A DNA stretch of 64,000 nucleotides from Acidimicrobiia bacterium. Lineage in GTDB: Bacteria > Actinomycetota > Acidimicrobiia > Acidimicrobiales > Bin134. Shown here piece after piece: positions 16,133 through 24,555 of this stretch; the first letter of the stretch is position 1; every line of letters starts with the position of its first letter. The DNA lies in assembly GCA_022822265.1 (NCBI GenBank), contig JAJECA010000022.1, forward strand, positions 1 through 64,000, in the 5' to 3' direction. The notes beneath the pieces are model-generated. The model made no database searches. It was not told the origin of the DNA and saw only the letters and a program-made list of their open reading frames with translations. The position numbers and the translations under genes were made by a program.

Positions 16133-17670
16133 TCGGGCACCGGGCCGGCAGGCCAGTCAGGAGGGTGACCAGCGGCTCGCCAGGTGGCTGCGGCGACCGC
16201 GGCGAACACGGCGTCGGAGCAGTTGACCGGCGGATCGTCGGACGGCTCGATCTCCACCTCAACCGGAGGCATCCGAGATGCGGGTACCACGCCGAAAGAG
16301 CGGATGGTGAGGTCGTGGACCTCGCCGTCGGGGTCGACGGTCAGCGCTTCGGAGGTAACCCAGCTATAAGCCATGTGAGCCGCGCCGATGCAGTAGGAGC
16401 GCAGCACGATCTCATCCAGCGGGTTGCCGCCGTTCACCAGCACCCGCAGGCCGCCTTGGTGCCACTCGGCTCGGGCCGAGCCCCCGCTTGGAGACGTGAT
16501 CGTCTGGGGGTCGTCGTCCAGTGCGCTCAGCGCCACGGCGGCCTCGACCCATCCCGCGCCCCGAATGGCGGCTGAGGTGGGAGGTCCGGCAATGTCAACC
16601 TCTTCTACCGTCAGGCCAGGTGCGACCGAGGCGATGGCGTCGGCCACCCGTGGCGTGCGGACCACCCGAACCACTCCGCGGCCCTCGGCGTCGATCCCAA
16701 TGGCTACTGGCGGTCGCTTGGGACCGCGCCGAACGGTGTCTTCACGAGACCACAGCACTCGCACCGGACGGCCGTGCTCATCGGCCATCCGCCGGGCTGT
16801 TTCCGGCAGGGGGGACGCCAGCTTGGCGCCGAATGCGCCTCCGTTGGCCAGCGGATTGGCCGGCTCGCCGCCGGGCACGCACCACGAGGCGTCGGTTTCC
16901 AGATAGGCCGGCTCCACCCAAGAGGTGCGAAGGCGCACCGCCCAGTCGCCTTCGGGGAACTCCAGCGGCATGGGCAACTCCGTTGGAGTACGTCGGCCCT
17001 GTATTTTCCCCGCCGCGGCCCGGGCTTCAGCAACCGTCTCTCCCAGCGCCCAGCCGCCCCAGCCGTCGGACAACGCCACCAGTGCCCCCTCGGGCACGGT
17101 GTCGTCGGCAAAGCCACCCTCGCCCAAAGCCACGTCTGGTCCCACCGTCTGCGCTACGCCGCCTTCGAGCTCAGCCCGTTGGATTGCGGCCTCCCAATCC
17201 CGTTCTGGGGCAGCGGCACCGAAGTGCTCCCAGGCCTCCAAGATGGTCTGCCACCCCGTGCAGCGGCACAAATGGGCGGCCAGCGCGCTGGCCGCTGCCG
17301 AGCGAGGGCGATTTTCACCAGGTCGGGCATCGAGGCCGGCGAGGCGCATGATGATTCCCGGAGTGCAGAAGCCGCACTGGGAGGCACCGGCCGCGCAGAA
17401 CGCTTCTCCCCAAGCGACGCGGGTGTCAGGTGCCAGCCCGGCCAGCGTGGTGATTGCCCGACCGGCCACCCGGCGAGCAGGAGTCACACACGACACTCGA
17501 GGCTTCCCATCCACCCACACGGTGCAGCAACCGCATTGGCCTTGTGGGCTGCATCCGTCTTTCACCGAAGAGATGCCGAGGCGATCGCGCAGCACCTCCA
17601 TGAGCGAGGCGCCGTCGTCGGGTACCTCGATTCGGCGGCCGTCTACGGTGAATTCCAATGCGGCCGCCAT
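16129..17670 (-). CDS. Condensed xanthine-dehydrogenase-like protein: 2Fe-2S domain fused to molybdopterin-subunit fragments
   Basis: 513 aa. Residues 1-150 are a complete two-cluster CoxS/XdhC-type domain: C40, C46, C49 and C61 for the plant-type cluster, C99-x2-C102 and C135-x-C137 for the second. The middle is weakly conserved. From about 265 there is a segment like the molybdenum subunit (GGAFGAKLASPLPETARRM, then RPVRVLWSREDTV), and the C-terminus resembles the end of CoxL/XdhB (GAAHMAYSWVTSEALTVD, FGVVPASRMPPVEVE). The family's catalytic GEPP glutamate motif reads DDPP here. Much of the molybdopterin-binding core and any FAD domain are absent. Either a reduced enzyme with partners elsewhere or a non-catalytic relative; function unknown. 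Confidence 0.7.
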   Translation of the reverse strand: MAAALEFTVDGRRIEVPDDGASLMEVLRDRLGISSVKDGCSPQGQCGCCTVWVDGKPRVSCVTPARRVAGRAITTLAGLAPDTRVAWGEAFCAAGASQCGFCTPGIIMRLAGLDARPGENRPRSAAASALAAHLCRCTGWQTILEAWEHFGAAAPERDWEAAIQRAELEGGVAQTVGPDVALGEGGFADDTVPEGALVALSDGWGGWALGETVAEARAAAGKIQGRRTPTELPMPLEFPEGDWAVRLRTSWVEPAYLETDASWCVPGGEPANPLANGGAFGAKLASPLPETARRMADEHGRPVRVLWSREDTVRRGPKRPPVAIGIDAEGRGVVRVVRTPRVADAIASVAPGLTVEEVDIAGPPTSAAIRGAGWVEAAVALSALDDDPQTITSPSGGSARAEWHQGGLRVLVNGGNPLDEIVLRSYCIGAAHMAYSWVTSEALTVDPDGEVHDLTIRSFGVVPASRMPPVEVEIEPSDDPPVNCSDAVFAAVAAATWRAAGHPPDWPAGPVPD

Positions 17671-17685
17671 GCGCGGCGGAGAGGG

Positions 17686-18012
17686 TTAGCTGAAGCTCTG
17701 GCCGCAGCCGCAGGTGCGCTGGGCATTGGGGTTGGTGATGGAAAACCCCGCGTCGGTCAGGCCGTCTTTGTAGTCGAGAATCGCACCTTCCAGCAGAGCT
17801 GCGCTGGAGGAATCGACCACTACCTTTACGTCGCCGAAGAGAACCTCTTGGTCTTCAGCGCCCACGTCGGCGTCGAAGTACATCTCATAGCTGAACCCGG
17901 AGCAACCGCCAGGGCGAACTGCCACCCGCAGGGCCAGCTCTTCGTCGTCGGCCTGCTCTTGACGAACCAAGTCTCCGACTTTGCTGGTTGCTGTATCTGT
18001 GAGCGTGATCAC
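17686..18012 (-). CDS. erpA: Iron-sulfur cluster carrier of the ErpA/HesB/IscA type
   Basis: 108 aa from GTG 18012, preceded by GGGAGAG; a much longer open frame upstream is antisense to the Mrp gene. The three conserved cysteines are present in GGCSGFSY and in TCGCGQSF near the C-terminus. The family delivers Fe-S clusters to apoproteins. It lies 15 bases from the 2Fe-2S protein gene on the same strand and is divergent from the Mrp gene, so this block combines Fe-S assembly with an Fe-S client. Confidence 0.92.
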   Translation of the reverse strand: MITLTDTATSKVGDLVRQEQADDEELALRVAVRPGGCSGFSYEMYFDADVGAEDQEVLFGDVKVVVDSSSAALLEGAILDYKDGLTDAGFSITNPNAQRTCGCGQSFS

Positions 18013-18087
18013 AAAGCTCTCCCTATTCGGTGCTGCCAAGCAAACATAGTCTACCCGCAGGCTTGGCGGACTTACATACCCGATAGC

Positions 18088-19287
18088 ATGACCAGGGTGA
18101 GCGACGGCGCAATCGCGGCCTTGCCGACGGCTGATGATGTGATGAATGTCCTGCGCGGGGTGATCGACCCCGAATTGGGCACCGACATCGTTGAATTGGG
18201 CATGGCGCGCGGAGCAGTGGTCAATCCTGAAGGCCTCGTTGAGGTCACGGTGGCGCTCACCACTGCGGGCTGCCCGTTGCGGGCCCAGATCCAGCGAGAT
18301 GTCCGCAGCCGGGTCGGCGGTCTGCCCGGCGTGGAAAAGGTCAAGATCCACTGGAGCGAGCTCACTCAGGAGGAAAAGGCTGCGGCCATGTCGAAAGCCC
18401 GCTTCAACGTGTCCCAGAATGCTCCTGACACTGCGGTGCCTCCGACCACAAAGGTCGTGATGGTGGCCTCAGGCAAGGGCGGGGTGGGCAAGTCGACGGT
18501 CACCGTGAACCTGGCCGCAGAGCTGGCCCGCCGGGGCATGCGGATCGGAGTGATGGACGCCGACATCTGGGGCTATTCGGTGCCCCGAATGCTGGGAGTG
18601 GAAGGCCGTCTCGCCGGTGCGGAAGACGAGAAGAAGATCGCCCCCAATGAGAAGGAGGTGGGCGACGGCATTCTCGAAGTGGTGTCGATGGGCTTTTTGG
18701 TCGATCGGGAGGAGACCGCGCTTATGTGGCGGGGGCTCATTCTGAATCGAGCGGTCCAGCATTTTCTCGAAGACGTGCGCTGGGGCCCGGTGGACTACCT
18801 GCTGATCGACATGCCGCCGGGCACCGGCGATGTGCAGATGGGCATCGCCAAGATGCTCCCCCAAGCCGAAATGGTGGTGGTGACCACGCCGGCTCGCAGC
18901 GCCCAGAAGGTGGCCACCCGAGTGGCTTCGATGGGGCGCTCCAACTACCTCCGGGTCGCCGGGGTGATCGAGAACATGAGCGCGTTCGTGGCGCCCAACG
19001 GGGAGTCGTATGACATCTTCGGCCAAGGGGGCGGACAGGAATTGGCCGACGAACTGGGCGTGCCCTTGCTGGGCCAGGTGCCCATAGACGGTGCCGTGGC
19101 CCCGGGCGGTGACGAGGGGGCGCCGGTGGTACTGGAGGAAACCCCCGGTCCGGCCGGTGCTGCGTTCCGGGCCATCGCCGACCGGCTGCTGGAAGAGGTC
19201 CCACCGGTGGACATGGCCGGCTGCACGGCGCGGATCTTTGAGGCCGTCGGGCAGGCATTGGCCAACCTCGACGTCGTCTCTTCTTAG
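18088..19287 (+). CDS. mrp: Mrp/NBP35-type P-loop ATPase, Fe-S cluster carrier
   Basis: 399 aa from ATG 18088; GTG 18097 is possible. The N-terminal MIP18/DUF59 domain (about 12-95) contains DPELGTDIVELGM. The ATPase domain has the deviant Walker A SGKGGVGKST (near 128-137), DADIWGYSVPRMLG and the family signature DMPPGTGDVQM (near 240). No CPxC pair is seen in the C-terminal part. Mrp proteins bind and transfer 4Fe-4S clusters in the cytoplasm. It is divergent from erpA and overlaps a possible promoter of fxsA at its stop codon. Confidence 0.93.
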   Translation: MTRVSDGAIAALPTADDVMNVLRGVIDPELGTDIVELGMARGAVVNPEGLVEVTVALTTAGCPLRAQIQRDVRSRVGGLPGVEKVKIHWSELTQEEKAAAMSKARFNVSQNAPDTAVPPTTKVVMVASGKGGVGKSTVTVNLAAELARRGMRIGVMDADIWGYSVPRMLGVEGRLAGAEDEKKIAPNEKEVGDGILEVVSMGFLVDREETALMWRGLILNRAVQHFLEDVRWGPVDYLLIDMPPGTGDVQMGIAKMLPQAEMVVVTTPARSAQKVATRVASMGRSNYLRVAGVIENMSAFVAPNGESYDIFGQGGGQELADELGVPLLGQVPIDGAVAPGGDEGAPVVLEETPGPAGAAFRAIADRLLEEVPPVDMAGCTARIFEAVGQALANLDVVSS

Positions 19288-19296
19288 GATTCCACC

Positions 19297-19725
19297 GTGT
19301 TGGTATGGCTGGTCCTGCTCTTTATTGCGGTGCCGCTGGTGGAGCTGTATGTAATCGTGGAGACCGCCAGAAGCATCGGAACGTTGGAGACCATTGGCCT
19401 GTTGATCGTGGTCAGCGTCGTCGGAGCGTGGATGGTGAAGGCGCAGGGGCTGGCGGTGCTCTGGCGGGTGCGAAGCAAGCTGGCCGAGGGGTTGATGCCC
19501 GGCCGGGAGCTGGTGGACGGTGCCCTGGTGCTGCTGGCCGGGGCGCTCATGCTCACCCCCGGATTCGTGACCGACGCGGTGGGCCTGTTGCTGTTGTTCC
19601 CGCCCACCCGAATGGCGATCCGCCCGCTCGTCATCCGTCGCTTTCGTCATCGCGTGACCTATATCGGCCCCCAAGGCCCCCAACCGGGCACCATCCACGA
19701 CACCGATCTGGCCGACGGAGATTGA
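19297..19725 (+). CDS. fxsA: FxsA-family membrane protein
   Basis: 142 aa. It has three hydrophobic segments and the typical sequence ends: VLLFIAVPLVELYVIV at the N-terminus, then GLLIVVSVVGAWMVKAQG and GALMLTPGFVTDAVGLLLLFPPTR. FxsA is an inner-membrane protein named from phage exclusion in E. coli; its cellular role is not clear. Start GTG 19297 lies six bases after TAGGAT, and that box includes the mrp stop codon, so it may be transcribed without a leader. Confidence 0.88.
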   Translation: MLVWLVLLFIAVPLVELYVIVETARSIGTLETIGLLIVVSVVGAWMVKAQGLAVLWRVRSKLAEGLMPGRELVDGALVLLAGALMLTPGFVTDAVGLLLLFPPTRMAIRPLVIRRFRHRVTYIGPQGPQPGTIHDTDLADGD

Positions 19726-19735
19726 TCGGCCACAG

Positions 19736-19764
19736 ATGACGGCCTACCGCTAGCGCCATACGCT
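19736..19764 (+). promoter_or_regulatory. Promoter of selA-selB
   Basis: A -35 like ATGACG (19736-19741), a 17-base spacer and TACGCT (19759-19764) stand 7 bases before the selA GTG. There is no Shine-Dalgarno sequence, so a leaderless selAB transcript is expected. Confidence 0.5.
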
Positions 19765-19771
19765 GAGAGCC

Positions 19772-21043
19772 GTGAGACCCCCTTCGGTGGACGCCCTGGC
19801 CCGGTCGTTGGCCGACACCGGGCTGCCCCATCCGCTGCTGGTGGATGCCGCCCGGGCGGCAATCGCCGAGGGCGACCCCGAAGACGTCGAAGCGCGGGCC
19901 CGCCGTCACGCCCACACCGCGGCCCGAGCGATGCTTCAGCCGGTGGTGAACGCCACCGGGGTTCTGCTCCACACCAACCTGGGCCGGGCCCCGCTGGCCG
20001 TCGCCGCCGACGCGGCCTTCACCAACCTGGAGTTGGATCTGTCATCGGGCCGGCGAGGATCACGCCACGCCCATGCCGCGGCGCTGTTGGCCCGGCTGTG
20101 CGACGCCGACGACGCCATCGTGGTGAACAACGGGGCGTCGGCGGTGCTGCTGGTGTTGGCCGCGTTGGCCACCGGACGGGGGGCGGCAGTATCCCGAGGC
20201 GAGTTGGTAGAGATCGGTGGCGGGTTCCGGGTGCCCGAAGTGATGGAGCAGTCGGGGGCGAAGCTGGTGGAGGTGGGCACCACCAACCGCACTCGTCGGG
20301 CCGATTTCGCATCGGCGGTGGAAAATCCGGCCAACGACACCGCGCTGGCCCTCAAGGTGCACCAGTCGAACTACCGCATCGTGGGGTTCACCGAGCATGT
20401 GACCGTGGCCGAGATGTCCTCTCTCAACGTCCCAGTGGTAGCCGACATTGGATCAGGATTGCTGGATGCCGCCTGCCCGTGGCTCGGTGACGGCCCTCCG
20501 GCGTGGCTGGCCGGCGAGCCCGCCGCCCGGCAAACCCTGGCCGATGGGGCTGCGCTGGTGACTTTTTCGGGCGACAAGCTCTTCGGCGGCCCCCAAGCGG
20601 GAATAATCGCCGGTCGGGCCGACCTGGTGAACCAGTGCGCCCGACACCCCCTGGCTCGGGCGCTGCGACCGGGAAGCCTGGTGCTGAACGCCCTCCAGCA
20701 GGTGGCCTTGGCCTATTTGCGGCGAGACGGGCAGGCCATCGAATTCTGGCGGATGGCGTCGCTGGCCACCGCCGACCTGGAGAGCCGGGCCCAGGTGGTG
20801 GTGGCCGAGTCTGGGGCGGGCAAGGTGGCCGAGATGGCGTCGGTGCCCGGCGGCGGCACGCTCCCCGGCACCGAGATCGACTCGTGTGGCGTGGTGCTCG
20901 ACGGCGATCACACTGCCGCCCTGCGCGCCGGAACCCCGCCCATCATCGCCCGAGTGAGCGACGGCCGCACCTGGCTGGATCTGCGGACAGTGGCCCCCGA
21001 CGATGACCAAACGGTGATTGCCGCCCTGAAAGCTCTTGGGTGA
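19772..21043 (+). CDS. selA: L-seryl-tRNA(Sec) selenium transferase
   Basis: 423 aa. PLP-dependent enzyme that turns Ser-tRNA(Sec) into Sec-tRNA(Sec) using selenophosphate. Seen: the N-terminal helical domain ending in the motif VVNATGVLLHTNLGRAPL, the VNNGASAVLLVLAAL segment, DIGSGLLD and the PLP lysine K269 in FSGDKLFGGPQAGI. The length is slightly short of the usual ~460 because the N-terminal domain is small. Its stop overlaps the selB start (GTGA), so the two are translationally coupled. Its substrate tRNA is at 5193-5285. Confidence 0.96.
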   Translation: MRPPSVDALARSLADTGLPHPLLVDAARAAIAEGDPEDVEARARRHAHTAARAMLQPVVNATGVLLHTNLGRAPLAVAADAAFTNLELDLSSGRRGSRHAHAAALLARLCDADDAIVVNNGASAVLLVLAALATGRGAAVSRGELVEIGGGFRVPEVMEQSGAKLVEVGTTNRTRRADFASAVENPANDTALALKVHQSNYRIVGFTEHVTVAEMSSLNVPVVADIGSGLLDAACPWLGDGPPAWLAGEPAARQTLADGAALVTFSGDKLFGGPQAGIIAGRADLVNQCARHPLARALRPGSLVLNALQQVALAYLRRDGQAIEFWRMASLATADLESRAQVVVAESGAGKVAEMASVPGGGTLPGTEIDSCGVVLDGDHTAALRAGTPPIIARVSDGRTWLDLRTVAPDDDQTVIAALKALG

Positions 21044-22758
21044 GCATCACCATTTCAACCGCCGGCCACGTGGACCACGGAAAGTCCACGCTGGTGCAGG
21101 CGCTCACCGGGGTTGACCCCGACAGATTTGCGGAGGAAAAGGCCCGAGGCCTGACCATCGACCTGGGCTTCGGCTCAGCACAGCTGCCCTCGGGACGATC
21201 GGTGTCGATTATTGACGTGCCCGGCCACGAGCGGTTCATCCGCAACATGCTGGCCGGGGTGGGCGCGGTGGACGCCTGCTTGTTCGTGGTGGCAGCCAAC
21301 GAGGGGTGGATGCCTCAGTCCGAAGAGCACCTCCGCATCCTGGAGCTGCTGGGGGTGGGCCACGGGTTGATCGCCTTTACCAAGGTGGGATTGTGCGACG
21401 CCGATATCGCCGAGCTGGCCCGCTTGGAGGTGGAGGAGCGGGTTGAGCACACGTTTTTGGCCAGTGCCCCGGTGGTGGAGACCGACGTGGTGGACGGGCT
21501 GGGTCTCGATGACCTGCGAGCCGGGTTGGACGATCTGGTAGATCGGACCCCCGCGGCCGCCGACCAGCGCCGTCCGAGGCTGTGGGTTGATCGGGCCTTC
21601 GCCGCCCGGGGCGCGGGAACAGTGGTGACCGGCACATTGGGCGGCGGCCAAATCCGGGTGGACGACGAGTTGGAGCTGCGACCTATGGGCGCGGCGGTTC
21701 GAATCCGGGCCTTGCAGAGCCATCACGACCAGCGCACCAAGATCGGGCCGGGCAACCGCGTAGCGGTCAACCTGTCGGGAGTCGGCCACCAAGAAGTTGC
21801 CCGCGGTGATGTGCTGGTGCGGGCCGGGCAGTGGCATCTGACCAACCGGTTCGACGCCTCTTTGACGGTGCTGAGCACCCTCGACCACGACGTGTCCCGC
21901 CGAGGAGCCCATGTGGTGTATGTGGGAGCGTGCGAACTGCCGGCCCGAATGCGAATTCTCGGGCTTGAGGCGCTGTCTCCCGGCGAAACCGGCCTGGTGC
22001 GACTCCATCTCCCCCGCCGGTTGCCCTTGTTGCCCGGAGACCGCTTCGTGGTACGGGAGAGCGGCCGAGCCGAGACCATCGGCGGCGGCACCGTGCTCGA
22101 CGTCGACCCGGTGCTTCCCGCCTCAAGGGCCAAACCCGACTTGTCGGTCGACCGAGTGGTGGCCGAACGCGGCTGGGTGGAGGCTGATCGGCTCGCCCTG
22201 CTGACCGGACAACGGCGAGAACCCGATGTCGGCCGCTGGGTGGTGAGCCCGAAGGTGCTTGAGGAAGCTCAAACTCGGCTTCGAGTCGCGGTGGACGAAG
22301 CTGGTCCTCTGGGTCTGGACGTCGCCGGGCTGGACGAAAGGGACAGATCGGTATTGGGCGTTATGGAAGGTGTGACAACCGAGGGGGGTCGAGTGCGGCC
22401 AACCGGGCAATCAGACCCCTTCGAAAACCACCGGTATACCGCCGCGTTGGAGTCGGCTCCCTTCTCCCCCCCTGATCCTGAAGCTGTGGGCGTGGACCGG
22501 GGTGAGGTGCGGGAGTTGGTGAAGCGGGGATTGATCGTGGAGCAAGATGGCGTGTTCTTCGCGGCCTCAACTCTGGAGACAGCTCGATCGGTGTTGGCCG
22601 AGATGCTGGCCTCCCAACCCGATGGGGTCACCGTGGCCGAAGTGCGCGAGCGCTTGGATACCACCCGCAAGTACGCATTGCCGCTGTTGGCGTGGCTGGA
22701 CGGGCATGGCGCAACCCGCCGAAGAGGTGATGTGCGAATCGCCGGGCCCCGCCTCTGA
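21040..22758 (+). CDS. selB: Selenocysteine-specific elongation factor
   Basis: 572 aa. G-domain: G1 GHVDHGKST (9-17), switch segment ARGLTIDLGF, G3 DVPGHERF. The G4 position reads TKVG where family members normally have [NT]KxD. EF-Tu-like domains 2-3 follow, with GAGTVVTGTL and the LPLLPGDRFVVRE segment. The C-terminal part (about 385-572) has winged-helix segments, the last with RKYALPLLAWLD, which bind the SECIS hairpin. It delivers Sec-tRNA to UGA codons at the ribosome. It is coupled to selA by overlap and converges with whiB. Confidence 0.96.
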   Translation: MSITISTAGHVDHGKSTLVQALTGVDPDRFAEEKARGLTIDLGFGSAQLPSGRSVSIIDVPGHERFIRNMLAGVGAVDACLFVVAANEGWMPQSEEHLRILELLGVGHGLIAFTKVGLCDADIAELARLEVEERVEHTFLASAPVVETDVVDGLGLDDLRAGLDDLVDRTPAAADQRRPRLWVDRAFAARGAGTVVTGTLGGGQIRVDDELELRPMGAAVRIRALQSHHDQRTKIGPGNRVAVNLSGVGHQEVARGDVLVRAGQWHLTNRFDASLTVLSTLDHDVSRRGAHVVYVGACELPARMRILGLEALSPGETGLVRLHLPRRLPLLPGDRFVVRESGRAETIGGGTVLDVDPVLPASRAKPDLSVDRVVAERGWVEADRLALLTGQRREPDVGRWVVSPKVLEEAQTRLRVAVDEAGPLGLDVAGLDERDRSVLGVMEGVTTEGGRVRPTGQSDPFENHRYTAALESAPFSPPDPEAVGVDRGEVRELVKRGLIVEQDGVFFAASTLETARSVLAEMLASQPDGVTVAEVRERLDTTRKYALPLLAWLDGHGATRRRGDVRIAGPRL

Positions 22759-22766
22759 CCGCGGGG
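22747..22766. terminator. Weak stem-loop between selB and whiB
   Basis: CCCCGC (22747-22752) pairs with GCGGGG (22761-22766) around the selB stop codon. The stem is 6 bp without a U-tract. It lies where two genes converge, so it could serve both, but support is slight. Confidence 0.25.
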
Positions 22767-22769
22767 AGA

Positions 22770-23033
22770 TCAGTTTCGGCGTCGGCTGAGGATTTCCCGG
22801 CGCTCCAACTCGTTGAGGCCGCCCCAGATGCCGTGCTGCTCCCGGATTTTCAGGGCGTATTCACGGCATTCTTCAATCACACTGCATTCCTCGCAGATGG
22901 CCTTGGCCCGGCCTTCCCGCTCGAGTTTCTCTTCTTTGCGCTCAAATGACGGGGGTGGGAAGAACACGGCCGCGTGCGGCCCACGACAGGCTGCCTTTGC
23001 TTGCCAAGCCCTTTCGCTGGTGATGGCGCTCAC
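22770..23033 (-). CDS. WhiB-family Fe-S transcription factor
   Basis: 87 aa. The four cluster cysteines are C16, C47, C50 and C56 (C-x2-C-x5-C for the last three). The beta-turn motif GIWGG is at 69-73, followed by a basic tail RREILSRRRN. WhiB proteins are confined to actinobacteria and their phages; they bind a 4Fe-4S cluster and partner with the main sigma factor. Start is GTG 23033 with a G-rich ribosome-binding stretch upstream. The subtype was not assigned. Confidence 0.93.
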   Translation of the reverse strand: MSAITSERAWQAKAACRGPHAAVFFPPPSFERKEEKLEREGRAKAICEECSVIEECREYALKIREQHGIWGGLNELERREILSRRRN

Positions 23034-23150
23034 TCTTTGCTACCCCCTTTCGGCGGACCTTATAGGCGCAGTTGGCCGCGCACAAGATGAGGGCAGGGCA
23101 ATTGAGAAACAGTCTTGACTATTTTTCTGGGTCCTGAGGCGCCTGTTTCC

Positions 23151-24548
23151 CTAGCGACGGCGCTCTCGATAGTCGCGGGCCGCACCCTCGAGAGGCTCCA
23201 CTTCCAACCACAAGCCGTCAATTTCAACCACTTTGACCTGGTCGCCCTCGGGAACCGGCGTGGCCCTATTGCATCGAGCCCGCCACAACGCGCCCCGAAT
23301 TCGCACCACCCCGTCGGGTGAGACGTCCTCGACCACCTCGCCCAACTCGCCGACCATCCAGCCCCGTCCAATGGTGGGAGTGGAGAAGCGGGTGCGCACC
23401 ATCGACGGCATTCCGGAGAACATGGCCACCGCCACCGACCCGGTCATCACCACCATTGGAATCCACGACATAGACACGCCGTCGTATAGCCACCACGTTC
23501 CCGCGGCGAACATGACCATTCCTGCACCGGTCCAAAAGCGGGGCACCGACGTTTGGATATCGATGCCGAACGCCACCATCGACGCAGCCAGCAGCGCCAG
23601 CGCCCAGGTGTTGTGAGGCAGAACCGACAGCCCGTAGCCGGCCAAGATGAACAACACCGCCCCCAAAACGCCGGCCACCCCGATGCCCGCGGTGAAGAAC
23701 TCGAACAGCATCAGCCCCATGCCGATGGTCAACAGCAGATAGGCCACCGGGGGGCTGGCCACGGTGTGGAACAGCTGGTGGGCCAGCGACAAGCCTCGGA
23801 ACTGAACCTGGGTAATCGGCTCCAGGCGAGGTTGGCCGTCCACATTGATCAGGTTGGAGGCGAAGCCGAGGTGGTCGAGGTCGACCAAGAAGTCGCCGAT
23901 GAGCGGGGCCACGCACTGCTCTACTTCGGGGGGAACCCGCACTGTCTGAGGATCGAAGGCGATGCCGGCCTCGTTGTACCGGTCTCGAAGATCGTCGATG
24001 GTGCGAGGCTCGCAGTGGATCACCTTCTCAGAGATGAGCTCTCGCCAGCCGAGCTTGTGGTCTCTGATCAGCTCTTGGTTGGCCCAGGTTACGGGATATT
24101 CGGCTAGTGCGGGGAGCGGAGCGCCGAGATCGCCGATGCTGGTACCGGGGGCGATGCCCACTTCGTCGGCAACGGCAAAGAGCTGAGCCACCTTGCCTTC
24201 CAGAGAGGAGCCGTTCGGGCCGACCCAAACCGCAATGGGCACCGGCGAGGCGGCTATGGCGTCGGCCAGCTCACCCAGTCGCTTGTCGGACACCACCGAG
24301 CGATTGCTGTCGACCCTGAACACAAGGAGGGTGGCGCCCGCGTCGGCCACCTCAACCACAGAGTCTTCGATGAGTTCGGCCATTACCGAATCCAGCAAGC
24401 CGGTGACCTCAACCACCACGGCCAAGCCAGCATCGGCTGCACCGTTTGATTGGGCGGTCGCCGATCCCGCTCCGGCCAAGCCGACGGCAGCCAGAATGCC
24501 GCCTCCCACGAGGCAGGCAGCAGCCAACTTCAGTCGCGGTGATCGCAC
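23151..24548 (-). CDS. Long-form NfeD membrane protein with ClpP-like N-terminal domain
   Basis: 465 aa. A signal peptide (1-32, ending near ATAQS) is followed by a ClpP/SppA-like domain (about 40-265, with GIAPGTSIGDLGAPLP), then about five membrane segments (about 265-385; e.g. AYLLLTIGMGLMLFEFFTAGIGVAG) and a C-terminal OB-fold NfeD domain with GELGEVVEDVSPDGVVRIRG. Long NfeD proteins cleave membrane-protein substrates and pair with stomatins. Ungapped comparison with the family's ASAG active-site stretch, recalled from memory, puts Gly where the catalytic Ser should be, so protease activity is doubtful. It starts 8 bases after the STAS gene. No stomatin gene is adjacent. Confidence 0.85.
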   Translation of the reverse strand: MRSPRLKLAAACLVGGGILAAVGLAGAGSATAQSNGAADAGLAVVVEVTGLLDSVMAELIEDSVVEVADAGATLLVFRVDSNRSVVSDKRLGELADAIAASPVPIAVWVGPNGSSLEGKVAQLFAVADEVGIAPGTSIGDLGAPLPALAEYPVTWANQELIRDHKLGWRELISEKVIHCEPRTIDDLRDRYNEAGIAFDPQTVRVPPEVEQCVAPLIGDFLVDLDHLGFASNLINVDGQPRLEPITQVQFRGLSLAHQLFHTVASPPVAYLLLTIGMGLMLFEFFTAGIGVAGVLGAVLFILAGYGLSVLPHNTWALALLAASMVAFGIDIQTSVPRFWTGAGMVMFAAGTWWLYDGVSMSWIPMVVMTGSVAVAMFSGMPSMVRTRFSTPTIGRGWMVGELGEVVEDVSPDGVVRIRGALWRARCNRATPVPEGDQVKVVEIDGLWLEVEPLEGAARDYRERRR

Positions 24549-24555
24549 TGTTGTC

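Noticed and set aside
16774-18087. N-terminal extension of the Mrp protein by 438 residues
   Set aside because: The extension is antisense to the Fe-S fusion gene and to erpA. The Mrp family start matches ATG 18088.
17686-18351. 221-codon version of ErpA
   Set aside because: Only the last 108 residues match the family, and GTG 18012 with GGGAGAG upstream is a good start. The rest is antisense to mrp.
16129-24548. Possible selenoprotein near selAB with in-frame UGA
   Set aside because: I checked the ends of the genes here; each finishes at a natural C-terminus and none has a domain continuing after TGA. ErpA has ordinary cysteines.
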